Of a stretch of DNA of 64,000 nt, positions 10,501-23,862 are shown in pieces (the stretch's first letter is position 1; each line of letters opens with the position of its first letter). Source of the DNA: Cololabis saira. Its lineage: Eukaryota; Chordata; Actinopteri; Beloniformes; Belonidae. A program made the position numbers and the translations under genes. The stretch is from positions 47,882,368-47,946,367 of the forward strand of contig NC_084591.1 of NCBI RefSeq assembly GCF_033807715.1. Reading direction: 5' to 3'. A model generated the notes under the pieces. That model was not told the origin of the DNA. It searched no databases and saw only the letters and a program-made list of their open reading frames with translations.

Positions 10501-13500
10501 TTACCTGCAGCAGAGGCCAGTTACCTGCAGCAGAGACCAGTTACCTGCAGAAGAGGCAGAGGCCCGTTACCTGGAGCAGAGACCCGCTGAGACCCGTTAC
10601 CTGCAGCAGAGGCCCGTTACCTGCAGCAGAGGCCCGTTACCTGCAGCAGAGGCCCGTTACCTGCAGCAGAGGCCCGTTACCTGCAGCAGAGACCACTTAC
10701 CTGCAGAAGAGGCAGAGGCCCGTTACCTGGAGCAGAGACCCGCTGAGACCCGATACCTGCACCAGAGACCCGCTGAGGCCCGTTACCTGCGGCAGAGACC
10801 CGCTGACACCCGTCACCTGCGGCAGAGGCCCGTCACCTGCGGCAGAGGCCCGTCACCTGCGGCAGAGGCCCGTCACCTGCGGCAGAGGCCCGTCACCTGC
10901 GGCAGAGGCCCGTCACCTGCGGCAGAGGCCCGTCACCTGCGGCAGAGGCCCGTCACCTGCGGCAGAGGCCCGTCACCTGCGGCAGAGGCCCGTCACCTGC
11001 GGCAGAGGCCCGTCACCTGCGGCAGAGGCCCGTCACCTGCGGCAGAGGCCCGTCACCTGCGGCAGAGGCCCGTCACCTGCGGCAGAGGCCCGTCACCTGC
11101 GGCAGAGGCCAGTCACCTGCGGCAGAGGCCCGTCACCTGCGGCAGAGGCCCGTCACCTGCGGCAGAGGCCCGTCACCTGCGGCAGAGGCCCGTCACCTGC
11201 GGCAGAGGCCCGTCACCTGCGGCAGAGGCCCGTCACCTGCGGCAGAGGCCCGTCACCTGCAGCAGAGACCCGTTACCTGCAGCAGAGACCACTTATCTGC
11301 AGCAGAGACCACTTATCTGCAGCAGAGACCACTTACCTGCAGCAGAGACCACTTACCTGCAGAAGAGGCAGAGGCCCGTTACCTGGAGCAGAGACCCGCT
11401 GAGGCCCGTTACCTGCGCCAGAGACCCGCTGAGGCCCGTTACCTGCGGCAGAGACCCGCTGAGACCCGTCACCTGCGGCAGAGGCCCGTCACCTGCGGCA
11501 GAGGCCCGTCACCTGCGGCAGAGGCCCGTCACCTGCGGCAGAGGCCCGTCACCTGCGGCAGAGGCCCGTCACCTGCGGCAGAGGCCCGTCACCTGCGGCA
11601 GATGCCCGTCACCTGCGGCAGAGGCCCCGTCACCTGCGGCAGAGGCCCCGTCACCTGCGGCAGAGGCCCCGTCACCTGCGGCAGAGGCCCCGTCACCTGC
11701 GGCAGAGGCCCCGTCACCTGCGGCAGAGGCCCCGTCACCTGCGGCAGAGGCCCCGTCACCTGCGGCAGAGGCCCCGTCACCTGCGGCAGAGGCCCCGTCA
11801 CCTGCGGCAGAGGCCCCGTCACCTGCGGCAGAGGCCCCGTCACCTGCGGCAGAGGCCCCGTTACCTGCGGCAGAGGCCCCGTTACCTGCGGCAGAGGCCC
11901 CGTTACCTGCGGCAGAGGCCCCGTTACCTGCGGCAGAGGCCCCGTTACCTGCGGCAGAGGCCCCGTTACCTGCGGCAGAGGCCCCGTTACCTGCGGCAGA
12001 GGCCCCGTTACCTGCGGCAGAGGCCCCGTTACCTGCGGCAGAGGCCCGTTACCTGCGGCAGAGACCCCGTTACCTGCGGCAGAGGCCCGTTACCTGCGGC
12101 AGAGACCCCGTTACCTGCGGCAGAGACCCCGTTACCTGCGGCAGAGACCCCGTTACCTGCGGCAGAGACCCCGTTACCTGCGGCAGAGACCCCGTTACCT
12201 GCGGCAGAGACCCCGTTACCTGCAGCAGAGACCCCGTTACCTGCAGCAGAGACCCCGTTACCTGCAGCAGAGACCCCGTTACCTGCAGCAGAGACCCCGT
12301 TACCTGCAGCAGAGGCCCTGTTACCTGCAGCAGAGGCCCCGTTACCTGCAGCAGAGGTCCGTTGAGACCCGCTACCTGCAGCAGAGACCCGCTACCTGCA
12401 GCAGAGACCCGCTACCTGTCTTATTACAGAAGGCTACCTTGGAACCGGTTCTTCTGGCCCAGCAAAGAGTTGCTGCTACCTTGGAACCGGTTCCTCTGAC
12501 CCGGAGCCAGTTCTCTGTCAGTGGAAACAGAATGCCCGGTTGCAAACTCAGCACTGGACCAGAACCATAACCAGTTTGGTGGAAAAGGGGTATTACAGGC
12601 ACCAGGAAAGAATAGGAAAAGTTCCTCAAAGAAAAGCCGGCATGCAAGAGCCTCTAAAATTCTCAGCAGCGAGCTTCATTTTAGGCCACGCCTCCACCTG
12701 AAACGTTATGTGGAATCAACAAGGAACTGACTTTAGTCTTCACAAGGAGCGATATTAAAGTAAAACCAGGAGAAACTGACCCGCTGTTGCCCAGGAAGGT
12801 GTATCGGGGGACGGTGTCGATGTTGGGAGCCACCGTGGCCACGCAGCTGTCCACCGTCACCCTGAGGGGGACGTGGTGGAACTGCTTCACCGACGCCTCA
12901 AACCTCATCATGTCCCCCAGCAGGAAGTTAGACGCCGGGAGAGGGAACTGCCAATCATCTGGAAGATGGACAGAACCGTGACCGGATGCTGGAAGGGGTC
13001 TGGGATCCGGACCCGTCTGGACCGGGCGGAGACCCACCCGTCATGAGCTGCAGGGACAGATGCAGACTCTCCTCCGAGTCCCTGCTGCCGGTGAACGGTA
13101 TCCAGGTGGGCTTCAGCAGGCCGCTGCTCACCTCCTGCTTCCTAAAGAGACACGGACATGAAAACCCAGTCCGGGTTCAGGTCACTTCACCTGGTGAGAC
13201 CAACCTCGGGTAGTGACACTGGACATCGATGGAGACGTCGGTCCCCCGGACGATGCCAGTGTCCCCCAGAGGACGGGGAGAGTAGAGCAGCTTGAAGATG
13301 TAGGTGAACGCGTCCTCCGACATCTGAAAATTAAAAACAAAAGATAAACGGTTTTCCTGCGACGTTTCTAATGAACCCGCTTCATTAAAGGGGACATATT
13401 ATGAAAAACATGTTTTTTCTTGTTTTAACATAAAGTGGTCTCCCCTCACCCTGCCAACACAGGGGAGACAAAATACCATGAATTTCTGCAAGGTCTGTGA

Positions 13501-16500
13501 CCCCCGCCTTACAGAATCCCCCAGTGTCACGCGTTTTTTTTTGAGCCGATTAAAATCTGCGCCTAGGGTGACGTCACCCTAGGCGCAGAGGTTCCGCCTC
13601 CCCTGCTGAAACCACGCCCACAACCAGCTCTCTACTCCGGCTGGAGCGGTCCTTCCTTCAGCCAGTCGGACGCGGCGCCGCGGATCCGGGTTAAATCATC
13701 CAGGTTCCGGGGTGGTTTGGGAGCTGGTTCCTCGGGAGTCCGTCCCAGGTCGGATCAGCTTCACCCGCCGAGATTTTCAGCGAAATCTGTCGGTTTGATC
13801 ACCGGTAACCGACGATGCGCGCTGCTCCAGCCTACTTCCTGGTTCCCAAAGCAGGGTCCGTCCGACTAAATTGTCCAGGTTCCCGGCCGCTTTGGGAGCA
13901 GGGATTTCTGGGGTCCGTCCCAGGCTGGATCAGCTTCACCCTCCAAGATTTTCAGCGAAATCTGTCGGTTTTATCCCCGGTAACAGGCGATGCGCCCCGG
14001 AGCCATGCGCCGGGCGCCCACCGTGGGGTTGCGGGGCCAGCGCGCAGTGACTAAAGGCTGATTTATGGTTCCGCGTTACACCAACGCAGAACCTACGGCG
14101 TAGGGTACGCGTCGATTTAACGCAGAACCGTAAATCAGGCTCCGATCCGTTTACAGGGTGTAACTGAATGAGAGCATCCGACTATCGAGCTGCGTGACAT
14201 CGGACGCTCTCTGTCCACACTGAAACTGTTAAACTCGCGGCCAGTTAGGACAGTCCAATACAAAAAAAATAAAGCAATGGATTTTATTTTGTCGCAGAAG
14301 CTTCTCGCACGGGACACAGTTTGTGTACGACGCAGCCGGCTGCTCTGGCAGGAGCGAGGCTTATTCTCCTCCCCTGCTACACGTCATTCAGGGAGCCAAT
14401 CAGCACAAAGCCTCATTATCATAGCCTCCCCTCCCCTAAAATGAAGCACAGAAAATGAGGTGAGAAGGGGTAAAACTAGAGACATGGCCCACAGGCTGAA
14501 TTTCTGATTTATGTAGAAAAAACAAGCTTTAGATTGTTTTTAAGACATTCAAGGCCTGTTTAAAATATACATTAAATGCCATAATATGTCCCCTTTAAAC
14601 CAACCAGGAAAAGTACGACTACACTAGTACTACTACTACCACCACTACTGCTACTTATACTGCTACTACTGTCATTTAGCAGACGCTTTTATCCAAAGCG
14701 ACTTACATCTCAGAACACCACAAGCAACAAATCACAGGAGGATACAGCTGGATCAGTGCTGGTCAGACTGCTTAGAGTCCAGTTGGACACAGGTGCTACC
14801 ATGCCAGTGCTATAGCAATCTATCTTTTTTTTTTTATTTAAATCTTTTTATTATTTAAAAAAAAAGTTTTTTTTTTTTTTTTAATAAGAAAGCTACCCAC
14901 ACAGACCTGCATACCTGGACCAGCAGGCCCCTGAAACCAGTGGAACCAGGTCTCATCAGAACCGACCCGGTAGAGGTCCACCGAGCTCTGACCCACATCA
15001 AAGTCTCCGGATCGAGTTCTGGAGAAACCAGACTGAAGAAGCTGAGACCGAGATTCAAGCTGGTCCCCAGACGGACCACAGGAAGTGATGTCACTCTGAT
15101 CTGGCTTTATTACACCCGAGATGTTTGGAGACAAATCTACCAGGGAATGTGATGAGGACCTGGTTTATGATCACATGGGTGTTTGATCTGGACATTTCCC
15201 CGTTTCAGACCTGCTGAAGCAGAAGAGATCCCCCCTGGAGAAGGTAGCTGGCCCAGGTGAACCTGCCCAGGTGAACCTCAGATCAGGTGAACCTGCCCAG
15301 GTCAGGGATCGGCAACCCAAAATGTTTTAGAGCCATATTGGACCAAAAACACAAAAAACAAATATGTCTGGAGCCGTAAAAAAATGAAAAGTCTTGTATA
15401 AGCCAGGGATTGGGTCGTCGAGGCACCCCGCCACGACTGCTGCCCAGTCCACAATGCACCGGCCTGCCATGGTCCTTCCTGCGGGTGGTGGGCCTACGGG
15501 AAGGCGGACCCGCGTCGCCGTTTCGGGCTGAGCCCGGCCGGGTCCCACGGGCAAAGACCCGGCCACCAGGCGCTCGCCTACGAGCCCCAACCCCAGGCCT
15601 GGCTCCAGGGCGGGGCCCCGGTGACGCCGATCCGGGCGACGTTACGGTCCTTGATTTAACTTTATCCATGGTAGGCTTTGTGAACCGGTCGTGGAACACT
15701 GGACCAGCTCTACACCCTCCGCAGGGTGCTCGAGGGTTCATGGGAATTTGCCCAACCAGTTTACATGTGTTTTGTGGATCTGGAGAAGGCATTTGACCGT
15801 GTCCCTCGTGCCATTCTGTGGGGGGTGCTAAGTGAGTATGGAGTCCGGGGCCCTCTACTAAGGGCTGTCCGGTCTCTGTATGATCGAAGCAGGAGTCTGG
15901 TTCGCATTGCCGGCAGTAAGTCAGACTTGTTCCCAGTGCATGTTGGACTCCGGCAGGGCTGCTCTTTGTCACCGGTCCTGTTCATAATTTTTATGGACAG
16001 GATTTCTAGGTGCAGCCAGGGGCCGGAGGGGATCCGGTTTGGGAACCTCAGGATTTCATCTCTGCTTTTTGCAGATGATGTTGTCCTGTTGGCTTCATCA
16101 GACCGGGACCTCCAGCATGTGCTGGGGCGGTTTGCGGCCGAGTGCGACGCGGCAGGGATGAGAATCAGCACCTCCAAGACCGAGGCCATGGTTCTCGACC
16201 GGAAAAGGGTGGCATGCCTTCTCCGGGTGGGTGGAGAAGTCCTGCCTCAGGTGGAGGAGTTCAAGTATCTCGGGATCTTGTTCACGAGTGAGGGAACAAT
16301 GGAGCGTGAGATTGACAGGCGGATCGGTGCAGCGTCCGCAGTAATGCGGTCGATGTACTGGACCGTCGTGGTGAAGAGGGAGCTGAGTCGAAAGGTGAAG
16401 CTCTCGATTTACCGGTCAATCTACGCCCCTACCCTCACCTATGGTCATGAACTTTGGGTAGTGACCGAAAGGACAAGATCGCGGATACAAGCGGCCGAGA

Positions 16501-19500
16501 TGAGTTTCCTCCACAGGGTGGCTGGACGCTCCCTTAGAGATAGGGTGAGGAGTTCGGTCACCCGGGAGGAGCTCGGAGTCGAGCCGCTACTCCTCCACAT
16601 TGAGAGGAGTCAGCTGAGGTGGCTTGGGCATCTGTACCGGATGCCTCCTGGACGCCTCCCTAGGGAGGTGTTCCAGGCATCTCCCACCGGGAGGAGACCC
16701 CGGGGAAGACCCAGGACACGCTGGAGAGACTATGTCTCTCGGCTGGCCTGGGAACGCCTCGGACTCCCCCCGGAAGAGCTGGAGGAAGTGTCTGGGGTGA
16801 GGGAAGTCTGGGCATCCCTGCTGAGGCTGCTGCCCCCGCGACCCGGTAACAGATGAAGCGGGAGAAGATGAGTGAGTGATGAGTGAGTGTATAAGCCTTA
16901 GAATGAAGACAACACATGCTGCATGTTTCTATATTAGTTATAACTGGGGGAAGACTTTTTTTTGTTCATTATGCCACTTCGAGAAAAAAGTCGAAATGTC
17001 GAAAAAAAAGTCGAAATGTCGAAAAAAAAGTCAAAATGTCGAGAAAAAAGTCAAAATGTCGAGATTAATGTTGAAGTACAATCGAGAAAAAAGTTGAAAT
17101 GTCGAGAAAAGTCAAAATTGAGTAAAAAGTCAAAATGTCAAGTTTAAAAAAGAAAAAAAAAGAAAAAAGGAAAAAAAGAAAAAAGGAAAAAAAAAGAAAA
17201 AAGGAAAAAAAGAAAACAAAGAAAAAAGGAAAAAAAAGGGAAAAAAAAGGAAAAACAATAATAAAAAAGGAAGAAAAAAAGGAGAAAAAAGGAAAAAAAA
17301 GGAAAAAAAAAAAAGGAAAAAGGGTCAAACATTTTTGAAAAAGCTCCAGGAGCCACTAGGGCGGCGCTAAAGAGCCGCATGTGGCTCTAGAGCCGCGGGT
17401 TGCCTGGTCCAGATGAACTTCAGATCAGGTGCACCTGCCCAGGTGTAACTGCTCCACTCACCTGCAGCTCGCTGCCACATCCGTGCAGCTCCGACTCGAA
17501 GACCAGGACCTGGTCCTCGGGGTCCTCCCTGGAGGCCGGACAGCCCCCCAGGGTGACCTCTGCAGCCTCCGCCAGCCTCCCCGTCCCCAGGAGGTCCCTC
17601 TTGGCCTCCACCCGGACCAGGTTCTCCCCACAGGTGACGCTCACGCTCTCCGCAGGCGTGGGGGTCTTCAGCTGGAAGTCGGGGGGGAAGTCGGGCTCCT
17701 CGTCGGCCGGGAGGTCGGGAAACCTCCAGGTCAGAGGTTCCAGAGGTTCCACAGATCCAAGTTTCTCCTGCGGAGCTGGAGGGAAGATTCAGGTCGGATT
17801 TCATCGTAGGAGAGTTGTAGTAACAAAACATGAAGAAATCATCACTAGCTGGGAGCTGGGAGGATGAACCTGGAAGGGACCTGGGATCAGGGTTTTGTCT
17901 ACCTGGAATTTAGCGAGCTTTTAGCACCCTATAATGTAATAATTTCCTGAAAATGTAATAACGCCTGAAAATGTAATAAAATTTGCACTTAACTCAATCA
18001 AAAAAATTTAATAAAACCCAATAATGTAATAACTTCCCCAATAATGTAATAAAATATACTGAATGATATTGTAATAACATTTTTACCGATAATGTAATAC
18101 CTTATTACATTATTGGGAATTTTTTACATAGTACTCAAAGTCTGCAATTTAACCCAATAGTCATTCTGGTGTTTCAAATCCAGCGTATATAACATTCTTA
18201 GATACTTAAAACACAAAATGTAGAACTCTGGACTGAAAATGAACATATATATTACATTATTCGTATTACATTATCAGTTTTGGAAGAAGAAAAAAAAGAC
18301 CCACCTGAAAATGTAATAAATTCCCAATAATGTAATAAGGTATTACATTATCGGTAAAAATGTTATTACAATATCAGTCAGGATATTTTATTACATTATT
18401 GGTGAAGTTATTACATTATTGGATTTTATTACATTTTCGATTGAGTTTCACTGCAAATTTTATTACATTTCCAGGCGTTATTACATTTTCAGGAAATTAC
18501 TACATTATAGGGTGCTACAGAGCTTCCTCAGACAAAAGAGTCGTTGTTGACCTTCTTTGCAAAGCGTATCACAATTTGAGCATATTATCAATTATACTGC
18601 CGAGATATTTGTATCTGGTCACTAGTTGAACTGGCTGGTTGTGAAGATACTACAATTGGGATTTACGTCTAAAATCAATGCAAACCTCTTGTTTTAGAAA
18701 CGTTAATTTGAAGGAAGGAAGTTTGGATTAGTTCAAACCCGTGTGACCCAGCGACTGGAACCAAAGCAGAATCAGAGATGCACCGATGCAGAGGTTAAAG
18801 TTCAATCCTCAATGTCTGAAATGAGGCGGCTGGACCTCCAACCATCCAGAAGCTTCTTCAGAAACTTCTTTAAACCAGTTTATGATGACATGAACAATCC
18901 TGTTAAAAAGGACCTTAGTTTTATTTCTCAATAAAATGTTACTTTGAGACTTTAAAAGTACTGTATCGGCCCGAATATAAGACGACCCTGATTATAAGAC
19001 GACCCCCTCTTTTTCAAGACTTTGAAAAAAAGTTTGAAAAAAAATACTTTTTGAACACCAAATTCAATTTTTATACAGAAAATAATTACAGTAGATCTGA
19101 AACAAATGATTATAACTATATATTGGAGAGAAAAAGCATGTTATTTTGCCTCATTCAAACCATCATCTTGAAGTTTGCATCATAACTTCTCAGTTGCCGG
19201 TTTACCTGCCGATCTTCCACCCACTTTTCTCCAGATTGTCGCTACGTTTCTCCATCTTCTGTTATCTCTTCTCTTATTTTCTTCTCTTTTCTTTCTTACC
19301 GCTATTTTTATTTTTCTTCTTGGTGACAGGGATTTGCTTTGGCCTGGGGAGTTAAAGTTATTCTATGCAACTTCCTAGAGCTAGAAAGATTTGAAAGTGG
19401 CGCTTCCTCTAAGCCCTGCCCCCCCCGCCCCCACCCACGAGCGCTCCGTCCAAAGCTTCGCCCCCACAAACACGAACGCGCATACGATTATTAAACATTT

Positions 19501-20220
19501 TGGACAGCACATTTACAGCAAAACTACCCCATGTCTCATTCACCTGTAAGCGAGGCCGGTTTTAGGGGGGGCAGGTGGGGGCTGTGCCCACCCAAACGTG
19601 CATCCTGCCCACCCGGCGTCTCCATCCCGGAGAGCGCCGGTGCACGGCAGCGCTGCGGTGCGCAGCAGGCTCTAAGCCACGGCTACAGCGTACCCTACAG
19701 CGTAGCTGTGGCTACGTGTGTGTGTGTGTGCTCCCACCGCGTCCCCGGCTGGCGCAGCGCTCCGCCAGCCGCTGCGGTGCCGTGCACCGGCGCTCTCCGC
19801 TCTCGCCGTGATGGAGACGCCTAAATCCCCACGGACCCCCATACAGCTTCTGAGCCGGAGCTGCGGCGGCTCTTCGTGTCCCGGCGGGCTGCTGCTGCAG
19901 CAGGAGCTGCTGCAGCAGCAGCAGCAGCAGCAGGAGCCGCTGCAGCAGCAGCCCGGTCTAACGGCTCTGCTCCCCGCTCTCACACACAGCGGGGCCGAGC
20001 CGCTCTTGAAATAACTACTGGGCTCCGTGGCCCCTCCGAGGGAGGGGGGTTACACTGGGACACTGTGAGCCCAGGAGGACCCGTGGGAAGTGGACACGGG
20101 GGGCTGGAAGCGAGTGCGCGCATGGGACAGGGCGGGGGGGCGTGGTTTAAAATTAAGGCATGTGATTGGTTCTTTCCCTTCCTGGACCTGGACCAATCCG
20201 TATCATTTGGACCGAATTTA

Positions 20221-20268
<48 letters not shown>

Positions 20269-23200
20269 ACATGGGGTGTCCTTACATCGAAACCGAATTA
20301 ATTAGGATGTTTAGACCAAGATTAGATATACTTTCATTCCCTGACGAGAAGCCTACAGAACGTTACCGTTTTTCGTCACACTATTATTTATCTGAACGAT
20401 ATTCTTCAGCCATAAATATCCAACATTACAAACCGCGGACGTGCTCTCAGTTCAGAGCAAATTCTTTCTGTTGGCTGAGCAGAACTCAACTGTTTATCGG
20501 GATAAAGCCACTATACATTGAAATGGCCACTGAATATGTATGTATGCTGAATATATCAAATGTGATTAAAACTAAAGTGAGGTACAATCATAGGCCCAAC
20601 CAAATTATGCTTTAGCTGTCTGAATTATGTTTTTGTATTTCATTTTCAACTGCTGCCAATTGCGCTTTGCGCCTGTGGGGTTGCATCTAAATGACAATAA
20701 AATTTCATTCAATACCATTCCACCACTGTTCAGCTGTAATATTATAAGACAGTGTGCTTAAATGTTAAATGAATACTGCATTCAAACTTACACATTGACT
20801 GCAGCAACTTTCTCCCACGCTAATTGTCTCTCCTTTACTACTGCAGCTGTGTTGCTTTTGTTCTGAAATATGTTCTCATACTCGCCATACGCACATATTA
20901 ACACTTCTAACTCCAGTGGCGTGAAGTTTGTGGATCTTTTGTTGTCGCCGGTTGCCATGGTGAATCGCTGTATCAGGGCTCCATTTATGATGTTTTATTT
21001 TCTTCATGCACGCGCTTAACACAAGGTTAACTAATTCAGAGTTGATTGAACTAACTCATATCCTGTTCTGGAACCGAAAACTCAGAGTTTCCTTTCTCAG
21101 GGTAAGTCAACTCAGAGTTCAGGTTTAAACTCAGAGTTTGTTGAACCTGCTTTCTGGAATACCCCTCAGGGCAACATTCAGGAATAGTGAGAGGAAAGAT
21201 TCACCTGTAGCCTCCCAACAGCAACAACGACAACGACGACGACGAGACCTGAAGAGCGACTCACAGGATCCAACCCCACGACGCCTTCAACTAGTGTTGT
21301 CTGTCAGTTTCAGTTTTAGTCTAGTCTTTGGGTCCAGCTATCATTTTAGTTTTAGTCACGTTAATTCTCCTTTTAGTCGTGTCAAGTTTCAGTCGACTAA
21401 AAGTCCTAGCATTTTAGTCAGAAATTGTCCATTTTGATCTAGTCTTAGTCAAAGATTGTATTTAGCCAAACCCATTTTACAATTCAAACAAGGTTCTCTT
21501 ATTATATTGTTATTACCTTATAGACTAATAGTCTAGACGGATTTCAGAAAAAAGGCCTTTTATAAGAAGTAAGGAGCATTTATGGGTACAAGTCGGGAAC
21601 CGGCCTACCTTACATATTTCAAGGGTGCTGAGTCCAAAAAAAACGGTACCCGAGTGAAATTTTGAGTTTTTTACCTTCTAATTTGCATATTAAAATGGCC
21701 GCCAAATTGCCCATCTTGCACAGTTATTGGACCATTTCCTCCTATTTTTTTGTAAGTAGGCAATCAAGATGAGGAAATTAAGTTTCTAGATTGATAGTCA
21801 AGGGTCAAACAAGGATAAAGTGGAGGCTCAGTGCCTTTTTTATGTATATATATATATGCAAAATACCAACTTTTAAGGTGAAATTAAGCATTATTTGTGT
21901 CATTTTTAAGGCCGACATAAATATTAAATAAAAGTTACTCTGAAATTTTCCCTGTTGATATGACATATGATGTACACCATATTATATGATAACAAAGAAA
22001 AGATTCCATTGCAAGTTGTCTGGGATTTCATGTTTTTTTTTTTGTTTTTTTTTGCAAATTAAGCATTTGTTCTCTAAATTCTCTAAAAACCCAGGTAAAT
22101 AGGGAAAAATATTCAAAAAGAGACCACCATGAAACGTACCAAGTTGAATATTTAGATCAGTACATAGCATGGTCAGTCCCATCGCTGAGGACCCTTTGCC
22201 TGAGGTGAATTAACAGCAAAGAGGATCGTAACAGTTTCACACGCTTTGGTACCTATAGCCACCTGCAACCACCCATAGCCACCTGCAGCCACCTGCAGCC
22301 ACCTATAGCCACCTGCAGCCACCTGCAGCCAACTATAGCCACCTGCAGCCACCTGCAGCCACCTGCAGCCACCTATAGCCACCTGCAGCAACCTATAGCC
22401 ACCTGCAACCACCTATAGCCACCTGCAGCCACCTATAGCCACCTATAGCCACCTGCAGCCACCTATAGCCACCTGCAGCAACCTATAGCCACCTGCAACC
22501 ACCTATAGCCACCTGCAGCCACCTATAGCCACCTATAGCCACCTGCAGCCACCTATAGCCACCTGCAACCACCAGAGCCACCTATAGCCACCTGCAACCA
22601 CCCGTAGCCACCTATAGCCACCTGCAGCCACCTATAGCCACCTGCAGCCACCTATAGCCACCTGCAGCCATCTGTAGCCACTTATAGCCACCTGCAGCCA
22701 CCTGCAACCACCTATAGCCACCTATAGCCACCTACAGCCACCTGCAACCACCTATAGCCACCTATAGCCACCTGCAACCACCCATAGCCACCTGCAGCCA
22801 CCTATAGCCACCTGCAGCCACCTATAGTCACCTGCAACCACCCATAGCCACCTGCAGCCACCTATAGCCACCTGCAACCACCCATAGCCACCTGCAGCCA
22901 CCTATAGCCACCTGCAGCCACCTGCAGCCACCTACAGCCACCTGCAGTCACCTATAGCCACTTATAGCCACCTGCAACCACCTATAGCCACCTGCAACCA
23001 CCTATAGCCACGTGCAACCACCCATAGCCACCTATAGCCACCTGCAGCCACCTATAGCCACTTATAGCCACCTGCAGCCACCTATAGCCACCTATAGCCA
23101 CCTATAGCCACCTATAGCCACCTGCAGCCACCTATAGCCACTTATAGCCACCTGCAGCCACCTATAGCCACCTATAGCCACCTACAGCCACCTATAGCCA

Positions 23201-23770
23201 AATGCTGAAAATCGGGGCTGTTATGCACTGCAATGTGTACATGTCATAGTGATGACCAATGTCCTTGTTTAAATGTGGAGTTGTAGTCCTCAAGCATACC
23301 AAGGCAATGGGTAACCAAATAACTTGGAAAAGGACTGCAGAAAGAAATACTAATCAAAAGGAAATTCCAAAGACAAATGGCACACAAGCAAACTAGAAAG
23401 GTATAAAAACAATTTATCAAAACAAGTGACCTATGGAACTTACAGAAGAAGACAGATGAAAGCAAAGCAATTCAGCTAGAAACATGAAAGAAAATATACA
23501 GAAACAAGATCTGATCTGTAGAACTGTTCAAGGGAAGCTTCATGTTTTTTTTTCCCTATTCACTTACATTTTTTGATGTTTGAATTAAGAGCATTATGCT
23601 TTGTTTGCATAAAAAAATGAATTCTCAGACAACTTGCAATGGTGTTTTTCTTAATTATTATGTAATATGGAATACATCACATATCATATACACACTGGGA
23701 ACAATTAAGAGTGATATTGACTGAATATTTATGTCGGCCTTAAAAATGACACAAATAATGCTTAATTTCA

Positions 23771-23862
<92 letters not shown>

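Larger units (their letters stand above)
15303..17404. mobile_element. hAT-like element (GGCAACCC ends) holding a Rex3 insertion
   Basis: The left end CAGGGATCGGCAACCC and right end GAGCCGCGGGTTGCC resemble the termini of a common vertebrate hAT group whose ends read GGCAACCC...GAGCC. The right end looks shortened, and I could not define an 8-bp duplication. The interior holds a Rex3 insertion, TCGAGAAAAAAGTCGAAATG repeats and a purine tract. Confidence 0.55.

Noticed and set aside
9883..10590. 235-codon ORF entering the minisatellite
   Set aside because: It joins a DNA repeat to the tandem array and has no domain; chance open frame.
11602..12570. 322-codon ORF made of GPVTCGR repeats, and the 84-codon ORF opposite it
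   Set aside because: A 21-bp tandem repeat has no stops in several frames on both strands; the frame ends as soon as the repeat ends. It lies inside an intron.
14838..15152. Possible extra exon of the ZP3-like gene in intron 2
   Set aside because: Exons 2 and 3 already join in phase with family-matching protein; the frames here match no ZP3 block.
15283..15972. 229-codon minus-strand ORF over the Rex3 insertion
   Set aside because: Antisense of GC-rich LINE DNA; crosses the target duplication and the hAT end.
17135..17380. Lys-rich and Phe-rich ORFs
   Set aside because: They translate a purine-only microsatellite in two strands.
22255..23200. Possible CRISPR-like array
   Set aside because: Units of 10 bp with no unique spacers; a plain minisatellite in a vertebrate genome.
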